Assembly: GCA_030591195.1 (NCBI GenBank)
Contig: JAUVBO010000231.1
Coordinates: forward strand, 1-5,834
Reading direction: 5' to 3'
DNA from: Pseudomonadota bacterium
Lineage (GTDB): Bacteria > Myxococcota > Polyangia > GCA-2747355 > JACKDQ01
Length of the DNA stretch: 5,834 nucleotides
Part shown: positions 1 through 5,421 of the stretch, in pieces
Layout: the number at the start of each line of letters is the position of its first letter
Numbering within the stretch: the first letter of the stretch is position 1
Program-made: the position numbers and the translations under genes
The notes under the pieces: model-generated
Databases searched by the model: none
Seen by the model: the letters and a program-made list of their open reading frames with translations, nothing else
What the model was told of the DNA's origin: nothing

Positions 1-1
1 C

Positions 2-1705
2 ACCGCAGCACCGGACAACGACACGGCGCATGTCTTCGATATCGTGACCCCAGGTGCTGACGCGACGGTCGACTCCACCGTCGACTCGGGGCCGGTCGAC
101 TCGACCGTGGACTCGGGGCCGGGTCCAGATGCCACCGTGGACTCGGGTTCGGTCGATGCCACCGTGGACTCGGGTTCGGTCGATGCCACCGTGGACTCGG
201 GTTCGGTCGATTCCACCGTGGACTCGGGGCCGGCCGATCTTGGCCCGCCTCCGCCCGATGTCACCACCGACTCTGGCGCCTCGTGGGATCTGCCGCCGGT
301 GACCGACGGCACGGCCGATCAGTCAACCGCGCTCGACACGATCCAAGTCGACACCTCCGTCGAGCCGCCTCTTGACACCGGGACCAAGCCGGCGGCCGAC
401 GCGTCGGTGGATCAGGGGTCAGCGCCCGCGGATGGCTCGGTCGCCGGGGATGCCAGCGGCGACGCAGCACCGGCGCAGGAGGACGGCGGCGGCAGTAGCG
501 ACGGCCGGCTGAGCCCCGCCGCCGTGATCGGCGCCGGTGGTGGGTGCAGCCTGTCCGGGGTCTCCGGTAGCTCGTGGTCGGGCGCGTTGCTGCTGCTGAC
601 CCTGCTGCTGCTGGGCCGCGTCCGCTACAGGCGGCGGACTCTGGCGCTGGCGGCGGTCTTGCTCGTCGGGCTGTCGACCCCGGCAGCCGCCGAGCCCGCC
701 GGCTTCGCGCTGCAGCGCTTTCGGGCCAGCGCCGGCGGCCTGGGCTACTTCAACACCGAGACCGCGCGATCGCTGGGCCACCTGCAGCCAGCGGGCGGGC
801 TGTTTGCCCACTACGAGCGCAGCCCCCTGCGGGTGCTGCGGCGTGACACCGGCGCGGCGCTGTTCGACGAGACCGATAACCAGCTGGGGCTGCAGCTCAC
901 CGCGGCGATCGGGCTCTGGGACCGCGTCGACATCGGGCTCGCCCTGCCGCTGACGCTGACCCAGGGCGGTGAGGCTCGTCACGACGGGCTGCCCGAGCAG
1001 CGGTCATCCGGCGCCGGCGTGGGGGATCTGCGCCTGGTGCCGAAGGTCCGTATCATCACCGTCGGGGCGTTCAGCGGCGCTGTGGCCCTGCCGCTCGACC
1101 TGCCGACCGGTTCGGCCAACCGCTACCTCGGCAACGGCGGCGTGGCGGTGGAGCCCCGCGCTATCGCCTCGCTCGACTGGCCGAGGATCAGCGCGGCGCT
1201 CAACCTCGGCGTGCGCTTTCGCCCCGCGCGCACCCTGGCCTTTGCCGGCACCACCGGCGTGATGAACGTCGACGACGAGCTGCACCTCTCGGCCGCGGTG
1301 CGGGGCGGATGGCCGGAGACGATCGAGCTTGTCGCCGACGTGCAGCTCGCGGCGCCGATCGGCGATCAGCAGCAGGACAGCGTCTCGGCCGAGCTGCTGG
1401 TCGGAGTGAGTGTGCCGCTGCCGGCCGGCCTGCTGGCCAGCGTCGCCGTCGGACCCGGCCTCGGCAGCGGGGTCGGCACCCCGAGCGTCCGGATCCTCGG
1501 CGGCCTGCAGTGGCGGCTGGGCCGAGCGGAGCGCCCGGACGAGACGCGCGAGGAAGAGCCGACCGAGGCCCCGCCCAAGCCCAAGCCTCAACCGGAGGCC
1601 GAGCAGGACAGCGACAACGACGGCGTGGTCGACCGGCTCGACCTCTGCCGCAACGTCCCCGAGGACCGCGACGGCGATCAGGACGACGACGGCTGCCCGG
1701 AATAG
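2..1705 (+). CDS. Envelope protein, 5'-partial: Asp-rich linker, MYXO-CTERM-like tail, then outer-membrane barrel with TSP3-like end
   Basis: The frame is open from the first complete codon and no start has a ribosome binding site. GTG at 44 is nominally possible, but Asp/Thr-rich coding sequence continues above it, so the gene probably begins upstream. Numbering from GTG 44: residues 5-65 are a degenerate 9-residue repeat (type ATVDSGSVD); 66-166 stay rich in Asp, Pro, Ser and Gly; C168 in a GGGC motif is followed by a Leu-rich membrane segment (about 181-191) and an Arg cluster (192-198), as in MYXO-CTERM anchoring tails. Next comes a signal-peptide-like stretch ending at AAA216. Residues 217-495 have the alternating short strands of an outer-membrane barrel (motifs LGHLQPAGGL, GDLRLVPKVR, LPTGSANRYLGNGGVAVEPR) resembling myxobacterial OmpA-type proteins. 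A Pro/Glu linker and an Asp-rich TSP3-like segment (522-553) end it; no OmpA peptidoglycan-binding domain follows. Likely role: structural or adhesive, in the outer membrane. The domain reading is fairly safe; the one-polypeptide interpretation is not. Confidence 0.75.
   Translation, partial: TAAPDNDTAHVFDIVTPGADATVDSTVDSGPVDSTVDSGPGPDATVDSGSVDATVDSGSVDATVDSGSVDSTVDSGPADLGPPPPDVTTDSGASWDLPPVTDGTADQSTALDTIQVDTSVEPPLDTGTKPAADASVDQGSAPADGSVAGDASGDAAPAQEDGGGSSDGRLSPAAVIGAGGGCSLSGVSGSSWSGALLLLTLLLLGRVRYRRRTLALAAVLLVGLSTPAAAEPAGFALQRFRASAGGLGYFNTETARSLGHLQPAGGLFAHYERSPLRVLRRDTGAALFDETDNQLGLQLTAAIGLWDRVDIGLALPLTLTQGGEARHDGLPEQRSSGAGVGDLRLVPKVRIITVGAFSGAVALPLDLPTGSANRYLGNGGVAVEPRAIASLDWPRISAALNLGVRFRPARTLAFAGTTGVMNVDDELHLSAAVRGGWPETIELVADVQLAAPIGDQQQDSVSAELLVGVSVPLPAGLLASVAVGPGLGSGVGTPSVRILGGLQWRLGRAERPDETREEEPTEAPPKPKPQPEAEQDSDNDGVVDRLDLCRNVPEDRDGDQDDDGCPE
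56..238 (+). repeat. 27-bp in-frame tandem repeat in the Asp-rich linker
   Basis: Three identical 27-bp units lie at 128-154, 155-181 and 182-208, each encoding DATVDSGSV. A diverged fourth follows at 209-235, and looser copies (VDSTVDSGP type) lie upstream from about 56. The unit is a multiple of three, so copy-number change would lengthen or shorten the linker without breaking the frame. Identity at wobble positions points to recent duplication by slippage or unequal recombination. The encoded segment is acidic and probably disordered, as expected for a stalk between a surface domain and its anchor. Confidence 0.85.
545..637 (+). other. MYXO-CTERM-like anchoring tail (internal)
   Basis: C168 in a GGGC motif is followed by a Ser/Gly-rich spacer, a Leu-rich hydrophobic run and RVRYRRR. 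This order (Gly-Cys, membrane segment, Arg-rich end) is that of MYXO-CTERM sorting signals, which myxosortases process for surface attachment in Myxococcota. Such tails normally sit at the extreme C-terminus. Here the frame continues for more than 350 residues. The assignment rests on pattern recognition, not on a profile search. Confidence 0.6.
614..691 (+). other. Signal-peptide-like segment inside the fused reading frame
   Basis: Residues 192-216 (from GTG 44) have a basic n-region (RVRYRRR), a hydrophobic core (TLALAAVLLVGL) and a small-residue end (STPAAA, then E217), a good match to a Sec signal peptide with an AAA signal-peptidase I site. Barrel sequence begins straight after it. No ATG or GTG sits at its head in any frame, so the barrel has no visible start of its own. 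If translated as one chain, this segment would be a second hydrophobic helix beside the MYXO-CTERM-like one. Confidence 0.55.
1609..1702 (+). other. TSP3-like calcium-binding segment at the C-terminus
   Basis: This region codes for residues 522-553, with DSDNDGVVDRLDLC and, after it, DRDGDQDDDGCPE. The D-x-D-x-D-G spacing and the two Cys residues fit a thrombospondin type 3 repeat, which binds calcium through Asp side chains. In related OmpA-type proteins such repeats usually join the barrel to a C-terminal OmpA domain. Here the TAG stop comes directly after CPE. Confidence 0.7.
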
Positions 1706-1723
1706 CGCGGTGCGCGGTCAAGT

Positions 1724-3634
1724 CTAGCGCGCGAGCTTCTGCTGCTTGACGATCTTCTCGGCCTCGTTCAGCGCGCGCTTGAAGACGCCCATCGCCACGG
1801 CGTAGGGCTTGGTCGTTCGCAGGTCGACGCCGGCCTGGCGCAGCAGCTTGATCGGGTAGTCCGAGGCGCCGGCCTTGAGCAGGTGCTGGATGTAGCGATC
1901 GCGTGCCTTGGTGCCCTTGCGGCGGATCTTCTCCGACAGCGCGGTGGCGGCGGTCATGCCGGTCGTGTACTGGAAGACGTAGTAATTGTAGTAAAAATGC
2001 GGAATGTACGCCCACTCGAGGGCGTAGCGCGGGTCGATCTTCACCACCTTGCGCCGGTGGCCGTAATACTTCTCGAGCAGCTTGAGGTAGGCCTTGGTCA
2101 GCAGGTCGGCGGTGATCGGCTTGTCCTTCTCGGCGGCGCTGTAGACCGCCAGCTCGAACTCGGCAAACATCGCCTGGCGGAAGATCGTCGTGCGGAAGCT
2201 CTCCATCCGCTGACCGAGCAGGAAGAGCCGCTTGCGCGGGTCCTTCTCCCGGTCGAGCATGTGCTCCATCAGCAGCGCCTCGTTGGTCGTCGAGGCGATC
2301 TCGGCGAGGAAGATCGTGTAGTCGGCCTTGGCGAACGGCTGGGCCCTGTTCGTCAGGCGGGAGTGGATCGCGTGGCCCATCTCGTGGGCCAGGGTCGTCA
2401 GCGAGTCGTAGTTGTCGAGGTAGTTGCAGAGCACGAAGGGGTGGATGCGATAGCCGCCGCCGTCCATGTACGCGCCGCTGCGCTTGCCCTGGTTCGGGTA
2501 GACGTCGACCCAGCCGTTCTTCGGATCCATCCCGGCGGTCACCGCCGCGACGTTCTTGTCGCCGAGCGGCGCCAGGGCCCGCGAGATCTGCTTGCGTCCC
2601 GCGTCGTAGGGGTACTTCAGCGCGACCTTCTTGATCATCGGCGGGTACATGTCGTAGTAGCGCAGCTGCTTGACGCCGAGCAGCCGCTTGCGCAGCTTGA
2701 GGTAGCGGTGCAGCAGCGGCAGGTAGCCGTGGATCGCCTTGATCATCTGCCGATAGACCTTGACCGGCACCGCGTTGGCGTCGAGGGCCGCGTGGAGCGC
2801 GCTCTTGTACTTGCGCGCCTTGGCGACGGTGATGTTGGCGTTGATCTGGGTCGCCAGCATCCCGGCGAGGGTCCGCCGGTACTTGTTGTAGGTGCCGAAG
2901 AAGCGGTCGAAGACCCGCTTGCGCACCTTGCGGTCGTCGTCGGAGCGGTAGCGGGTGTAGAGCGCCTGGGTCATCCGCACCTTCTTGCCGCCGCCGACGG
3001 CGACCATCGGGAACGGCATCTCGGCCGCGGTGAACGTCGAGTACATGTTGTAGCCGGCGCGCTGCATCTCGGTGGTCTTGGCCAGCAGCGCCTCCTCCTT
3101 CGGCGAGAGCACGTGGGGCTTGCGCCGCAGCAGCTGGCGCAGGTACTGGTCGTAGTCCTTGAGCTTTGGCTCGGCGGTGAGCTTGCTCAGCTCGGCCGCG
3201 GGCAGGGCGAGCAGCTCGGGCTCGAGGTAGGCCGACGCCGAGTTGAACTTGGTGTCCATCTTGTCCATCAGCGACTTGCTGGCCCGGTACTTCGAGACCC
3301 GCGTGTCCTGGTCGTGGATCCGGCGGGCGTAGACGTTGAGCTTGGCCAGCCGCCGACGGGCGGCGAAGACCCGGTCGAGGCAACGCTTGACCGTGTCGAC
3401 GCCGTTGCCGAGCTTGCCCTGGCAGAGCTTGACGCTCTTGAGCTGGCCGAGCAGCTTGCGCCGGTCGCGCTCCCAGACCTTGTCGGTCTGGTAGAGGTGC
3501 TTGGTCTGCCACTTGTAGCGGGCCGGGACCTGGCTCCGCGCGGGCGTCTCGGCCTGCTTGCTCGCCACGGCCAGGGCGCCGCAGCAGAGCGCGCCCGTGG
3601 CCACCGCGGTGATGATCGTCGTCGAAGTCTTCAT
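1724..3634 (-). CDS. pepF: Secreted oligoendopeptidase F-like zinc peptidase (family M3)
   Basis: This 636-residue protein is a metallopeptidase that should cleave short peptides. Zinc-site residues are visible: H417-E418-M-G-H421, with E445 in FLAEIASTTNE as the third ligand 24 residues on. The C-terminal motif PHFYYNYYVFQYTTG (H546) is typical of PepF-type M3 enzymes and shapes the substrate pocket. An oligopeptidase N-terminal lobe covers roughly 130-205 and the M3 catalytic domain about 220-615. Length is near the PepF norm of about 600 plus a leader. The ATG at 3634 was chosen over the open frame up to 3817 because GAGGAG lies 6 nt before it and a signal peptide follows at once: MK, a hydrophobic core, and a likely cut after AVA24. 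C17 and C18 lack a proper lipobox, so a lipoprotein is less likely. PepF is usually cytoplasmic, so export to the periplasm or outside is the notable point. It is convergent with the envelope gene and divergent from the channel gene. The symbol is by family only. Confidence 0.92.
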   Translation of the reverse strand: MKTSTTIITAVATGALCCGALAVASKQAETPARSQVPARYKWQTKHLYQTDKVWERDRRKLLGQLKSVKLCQGKLGNGVDTVKRCLDRVFAARRRLAKLNVYARRIHDQDTRVSKYRASKSLMDKMDTKFNSASAYLEPELLALPAAELSKLTAEPKLKDYDQYLRQLLRRKPHVLSPKEEALLAKTTEMQRAGYNMYSTFTAAEMPFPMVAVGGGKKVRMTQALYTRYRSDDDRKVRKRVFDRFFGTYNKYRRTLAGMLATQINANITVAKARKYKSALHAALDANAVPVKVYRQMIKAIHGYLPLLHRYLKLRKRLLGVKQLRYYDMYPPMIKKVALKYPYDAGRKQISRALAPLGDKNVAAVTAGMDPKNGWVDVYPNQGKRSGAYMDGGGYRIHPFVLCNYLDNYDSLTTLAHEMGHAIHSRLTNRAQPFAKADYTIFLAEIASTTNEALLMEHMLDREKDPRKRLFLLGQRMESFRTTIFRQAMFAEFELAVYSAAEKDKPITADLLTKAYLKLLEKYYGHRRKVVKIDPRYALEWAYIPHFYYNYYVFQYTTGMTAATALSEKIRRKGTKARDRYIQHLLKAGASDYPIKLLRQAGVDLRTTKPYAVAMGVFKRALNEAEKIVKQQKLAR

Positions 3635-3640
3635 GCACGT

Positions 3641-3646
3641 CTCCTC
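3641..3646 (-). promoter_or_regulatory. Ribosome binding site of the peptidase gene
   Basis: On the minus strand GAGGAG lies 6 nt upstream of the ATG at 3634-3632. This is a strong Shine-Dalgarno match at ideal spacing. It fixes the start at 3634 and excludes the longer upstream-extended frame. Confidence 0.8.
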
Positions 3647-3752
3647 GAAGGTATGAGAATCGGCAGCTCGCGATGACTTTGCCCACAGCTGCGACAGGCT
3701 TTCAAGCGGCAACGCTCGCCAGGCCACAACGCCCATGGCGTGTTTGAGGCCT

Positions 3753-3760
3753 GGAGGGAG
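3753..3760 (+). promoter_or_regulatory. Shine-Dalgarno-like GGAGGGAG, ambiguous target
   Basis: This strong SD-like octamer ends only 4 nt before an ATG at 3765. That ATG is in a different frame from the channel and opens a 64-codon frame ending at 3959. The channel's ATG at 3778 is 17 nt from the end of the octamer, too far for ordinary use. The site therefore does not clearly support either start. Confidence 0.4.
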
Positions 3761-3777
3761 TAGAATGCGACGCGACG

Positions 3778-5421
3778 ATGTCATCTTCGGTCTCGCGATC
3801 CGGCCGCCGGCCGTCACTGCGCCAGCGAGTCTACGAGGTGGTCGCCCCCTACGAGGAGGGGACGCGCTACCCGAGGCTCAGCCTCTGGACCGACATCGTG
3901 ATCCTCCTCTGCATCGTCGCCTCCTGCGTGCTGGTGCCCCTCGAGCACTACCTGCCTGAGCACGGCCCGACGCTGGTGACCATCGAGCTGATCTTCACCG
4001 GCATCTTCGTCGTCGAGTACCTCCTGCGCTGGTACTCGGCGCCGAATCGGTTGAGCTACCCGCTGACCTTCTACGCGGTGATCGACCTGCTGGCGATCCT
4101 GCCGACGCTGTTGATGCTCGGCGTGGAGATGATCCTGCTGCGCAGCCTGCGCGCGATTCGCCTGCTGCGGATGCTGCGGCTGCTGCGGCTGCTGCGGCTG
4201 CTGAAGTTCCTGCGCCACGGCTATTTGATCCACTGCGCGCTGATCGACACCCGGGTCTGGCTCAGCGCGCTGAACCACACCTACCACCTCTACCGCCTCG
4301 GGCGGCTCTGCGTCTGGCTGCTGGTCGCCTGGTTCGTCGGCGCCAACGCGGTCTACCTGACCGAGATCAACCTCGGCGGCGCGAGCGGTCCCTTCGGTGA
4401 CTACTGGCGGTCCTACTGGCACATCATCATCGTCCTGATCTCCGGGATCGAGGACAAGGAGCCGATCTCGCTGCTCGGCCGGGTCGAGGTCACGGTGCTG
4501 ATGTTTGCCGGGATCTGCATGGTCGGGATGCTCACCGGTGAGATCGTCTCGATCCTCGTGCGGCGGATGCAGCGCGCCGGCAAGGTGGCGATCCTGCCCC
4601 CGGGCAGCCAGGTCGCCGAGCACGTGCTGATCCTCGGCGCCAACCGCCACCTCGATCACGTGATCGAGCAGATCCACGCCTCCCTCGGCGATCAGCACTT
4701 CATCGTCATCGTTCACCCGGGCGCCACCGAGCGGCCGGCGCCCGCCCCGGCCCTCTACCGGAAGGTCTTCGCCCTGTCGGGCAACCCGGTCGAGCCGCGG
4801 GTGCTCGAAGAGGCGGGCGTCGACGAGGCGCTGCGGGTGATCGTGCTCTCGCCCGACGCCGAGGAGGGGGCCGAGCGCGGGCGCGGCGAGGCCGACCCGA
4901 AGCGCCTCGACGGCCGGGCGCTGATGGAGACCCTGGCGGTGACGAGCCGCAACCGACGGGTGCCGCTGGTGGTGCAGCTGCAGGCCGACGAGAGCCTGCC
5001 GGGCGCCGGGAACCTCGCCGGGGTCGAGATCGTGCTTCCCCGGCGCTACGGCGAGAAGCTGATCGCCCAGGCGGTGATGAACCCCGGGGTGACCGAGATC
5101 TACGACGACCTGCTGACCTTCGAGAGCTCGGCCGAGATCTACGTCGTCCCCGTGCCGCCGGAGCTGATCGGTCAGTCCTACGGCGCGCTGCAGCTGTTCT
5201 GCCTCGAGCGCGACGAGCCGATCGTGGCCCTCGGCATCGATCGCTCGCCACCCGAGCGGCCGCTGTCGCGGTTCTGGCTCAACCCGGCAGGGACGCTCTC
5301 GCCCGAGGAGCTGGTGCTGCGCGAGGGCGACCTGGCGGTGGTGATCGCCAACGAGCGTCCAGCCTTCATCGAGATCGACAAGGAGGAGATGTGGAGCGGC
5401 AGGGTGATCCCGGGAACTTGA
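3778..5421 (+). CDS. Voltage-gated-like six-TM cation channel with RCK domain and non-canonical pore
   Basis: This 547-residue membrane protein has the VIC/Kv layout. S1 is about 37-54, S2 65-86 and S3 98-114. S4 (122-146) carries a basic residue at every third position (R122, 125, 128, 131, 134, 137, 140, K143, R146). S5 is about 172-195, the pore loop 209-229 and S6 233-262. The pore reads YWHIIIVLISGIEDKEP: aligned with the K+ filter TVGYGD, it gives ISGIED, so K+ selectivity cannot be assumed. After a basic linker come a TrkA-N Rossmann fold (about 281-430, starting EHVLILGANRHLD) and a TrkA-C-like lobe (about 448-527, ending LREGDLAVVIA), which normally gate the pore on ligand binding. 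The Rossmann loop is degenerate (GANRHL rather than GxGxxG). ATG 3778 is the first ATG after the in-frame stop at 3745 but lacks a well-placed SD. The end overlaps a second RCK frame. Channel architecture is confident; the ion and ligand are unknown. Confidence 0.88.
   Translation: MSSSVSRSGRRPSLRQRVYEVVAPYEEGTRYPRLSLWTDIVILLCIVASCVLVPLEHYLPEHGPTLVTIELIFTGIFVVEYLLRWYSAPNRLSYPLTFYAVIDLLAILPTLLMLGVEMILLRSLRAIRLLRMLRLLRLLRLLKFLRHGYLIHCALIDTRVWLSALNHTYHLYRLGRLCVWLLVAWFVGANAVYLTEINLGGASGPFGDYWRSYWHIIIVLISGIEDKEPISLLGRVEVTVLMFAGICMVGMLTGEIVSILVRRMQRAGKVAILPPGSQVAEHVLILGANRHLDHVIEQIHASLGDQHFIVIVHPGATERPAPAPALYRKVFALSGNPVEPRVLEEAGVDEALRVIVLSPDAEEGAERGRGEADPKRLDGRALMETLAVTSRNRRVPLVVQLQADESLPGAGNLAGVEIVLPRRYGEKLIAQAVMNPGVTEIYDDLLTFESSAEIYVVPVPPELIGQSYGALQLFCLERDEPIVALGIDRSPPERPLSRFWLNPAGTLSPEELVLREGDLAVVIANERPAFIEIDKEEMWSGRVIPGT
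4162..4206 (+). repeat. 9-bp tandem repeat encoding the S4 voltage sensor
   Basis: Five consecutive 9-bp units, mostly ctgctgcgg (4162, 4180 and 4189 identical; atgctgcgg at 4171; ctgctgaag at 4198), encode LLR-type triplets of S4. Each unit adds one turn-spaced charge. Near-identity of the DNA suggests slippage could add or remove gating charges, although Leu and Arg codon bias in GC-rich DNA would also produce similarity. Confidence 0.8.
4438..4464 (+). other. Non-canonical selectivity-filter region (ISGIEDKEP)
   Basis: Residues 221-229 occupy the place of the K+ channel signature between the pore helix (YWHIIIVL) and S6 (LLGRVEVTVLMFAGI). The flanks align well with ordinary K+ channels, where the signature is followed by a Pro and then an LGR-type start of S6. 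This anchors the alignment. Only Gly223 and Asp226 match the TVGYGD pattern; Thr, Tyr and the second Gly are replaced, with Glu in the second-Gly position. Confidence 0.75.
5381..5386 (+). promoter_or_regulatory. Shine-Dalgarno AGGAGG inside the channel gene
   Basis: AGGAGG lies within the last codons of the channel and 4 nt before GTG 5391, slightly short of ideal spacing. It may start the second RCK frame by coupling. It is also about 22 nt upstream of the CCCGGGA heptamer, farther than the roughly 10 nt at which an internal SD stimulates -1 frameshifting in dnaX. Confidence 0.45.

Larger units (their letters stand above)
3635..3777. promoter_or_regulatory. Divergent intergenic region between the peptidase and channel genes
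   Basis: These 143 bp separate the two divergent start codons and must hold both promoters unless transcription begins elsewhere. The region is less GC-biased than the flanking genes. For the plus strand, TAGAAT at 3761-3766 matches a sigma-70 -10 box at 5 of 6 positions but has no good -35 at 16-18 bp. For the minus strand, TTGAAA (complement of 3700-3705) could be a -35, without a clear -10 partner. No operator-like inverted repeat stands out. The location is solid; the individual boxes are weak. Confidence 0.45.

Noticed and set aside
56..238. CRISPR-like interpretation of the 27-bp repeats
   Set aside because: Units are directly adjacent with no spacers and lie in frame inside a coding sequence, so this is a protein repeat.
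1705..1750. Possible terminator between the convergent genes (GCGC-GGT-GCGC at 1705-1715; GTCAAG at 1717-1722 with CTTGAC at 1745-1750)
   Set aside because: The stems are only 4 and 6 bp, the second has a 22-nt loop, and neither is followed by a T-tract on either strand.
3584..3586. Lipoprotein signal at C17/C18 of the peptidase
   Set aside because: Leu or Cys at position -1 does not fit a lipobox; an AVA site for signal peptidase I a few residues later fits better.
1883..3676. 597-codon plus-strand open frame antisense to the peptidase
   Set aside because: The translation is repetitive Val/Leu/Arg/His-rich, typical of the complement of a GC-biased gene, with no recognisable motif or ribosome binding site.
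1200..3686. Very long minus-strand open frame of 828 codons overlapping the peptidase gene
   Set aside because: It is a frame-shadow of the peptidase and the envelope gene: low-complexity Arg/Ala/Pro/Gly-rich translation with no domain. The peptidase frame has the zinc motifs, signal peptide and SD.
3635..3817. N-terminal extension of the peptidase by 61 codons to an upstream start
   Set aside because: It would bury the signal peptide and overlap the channel gene, whereas the ATG at 3634 has a well-placed GAGGAG.
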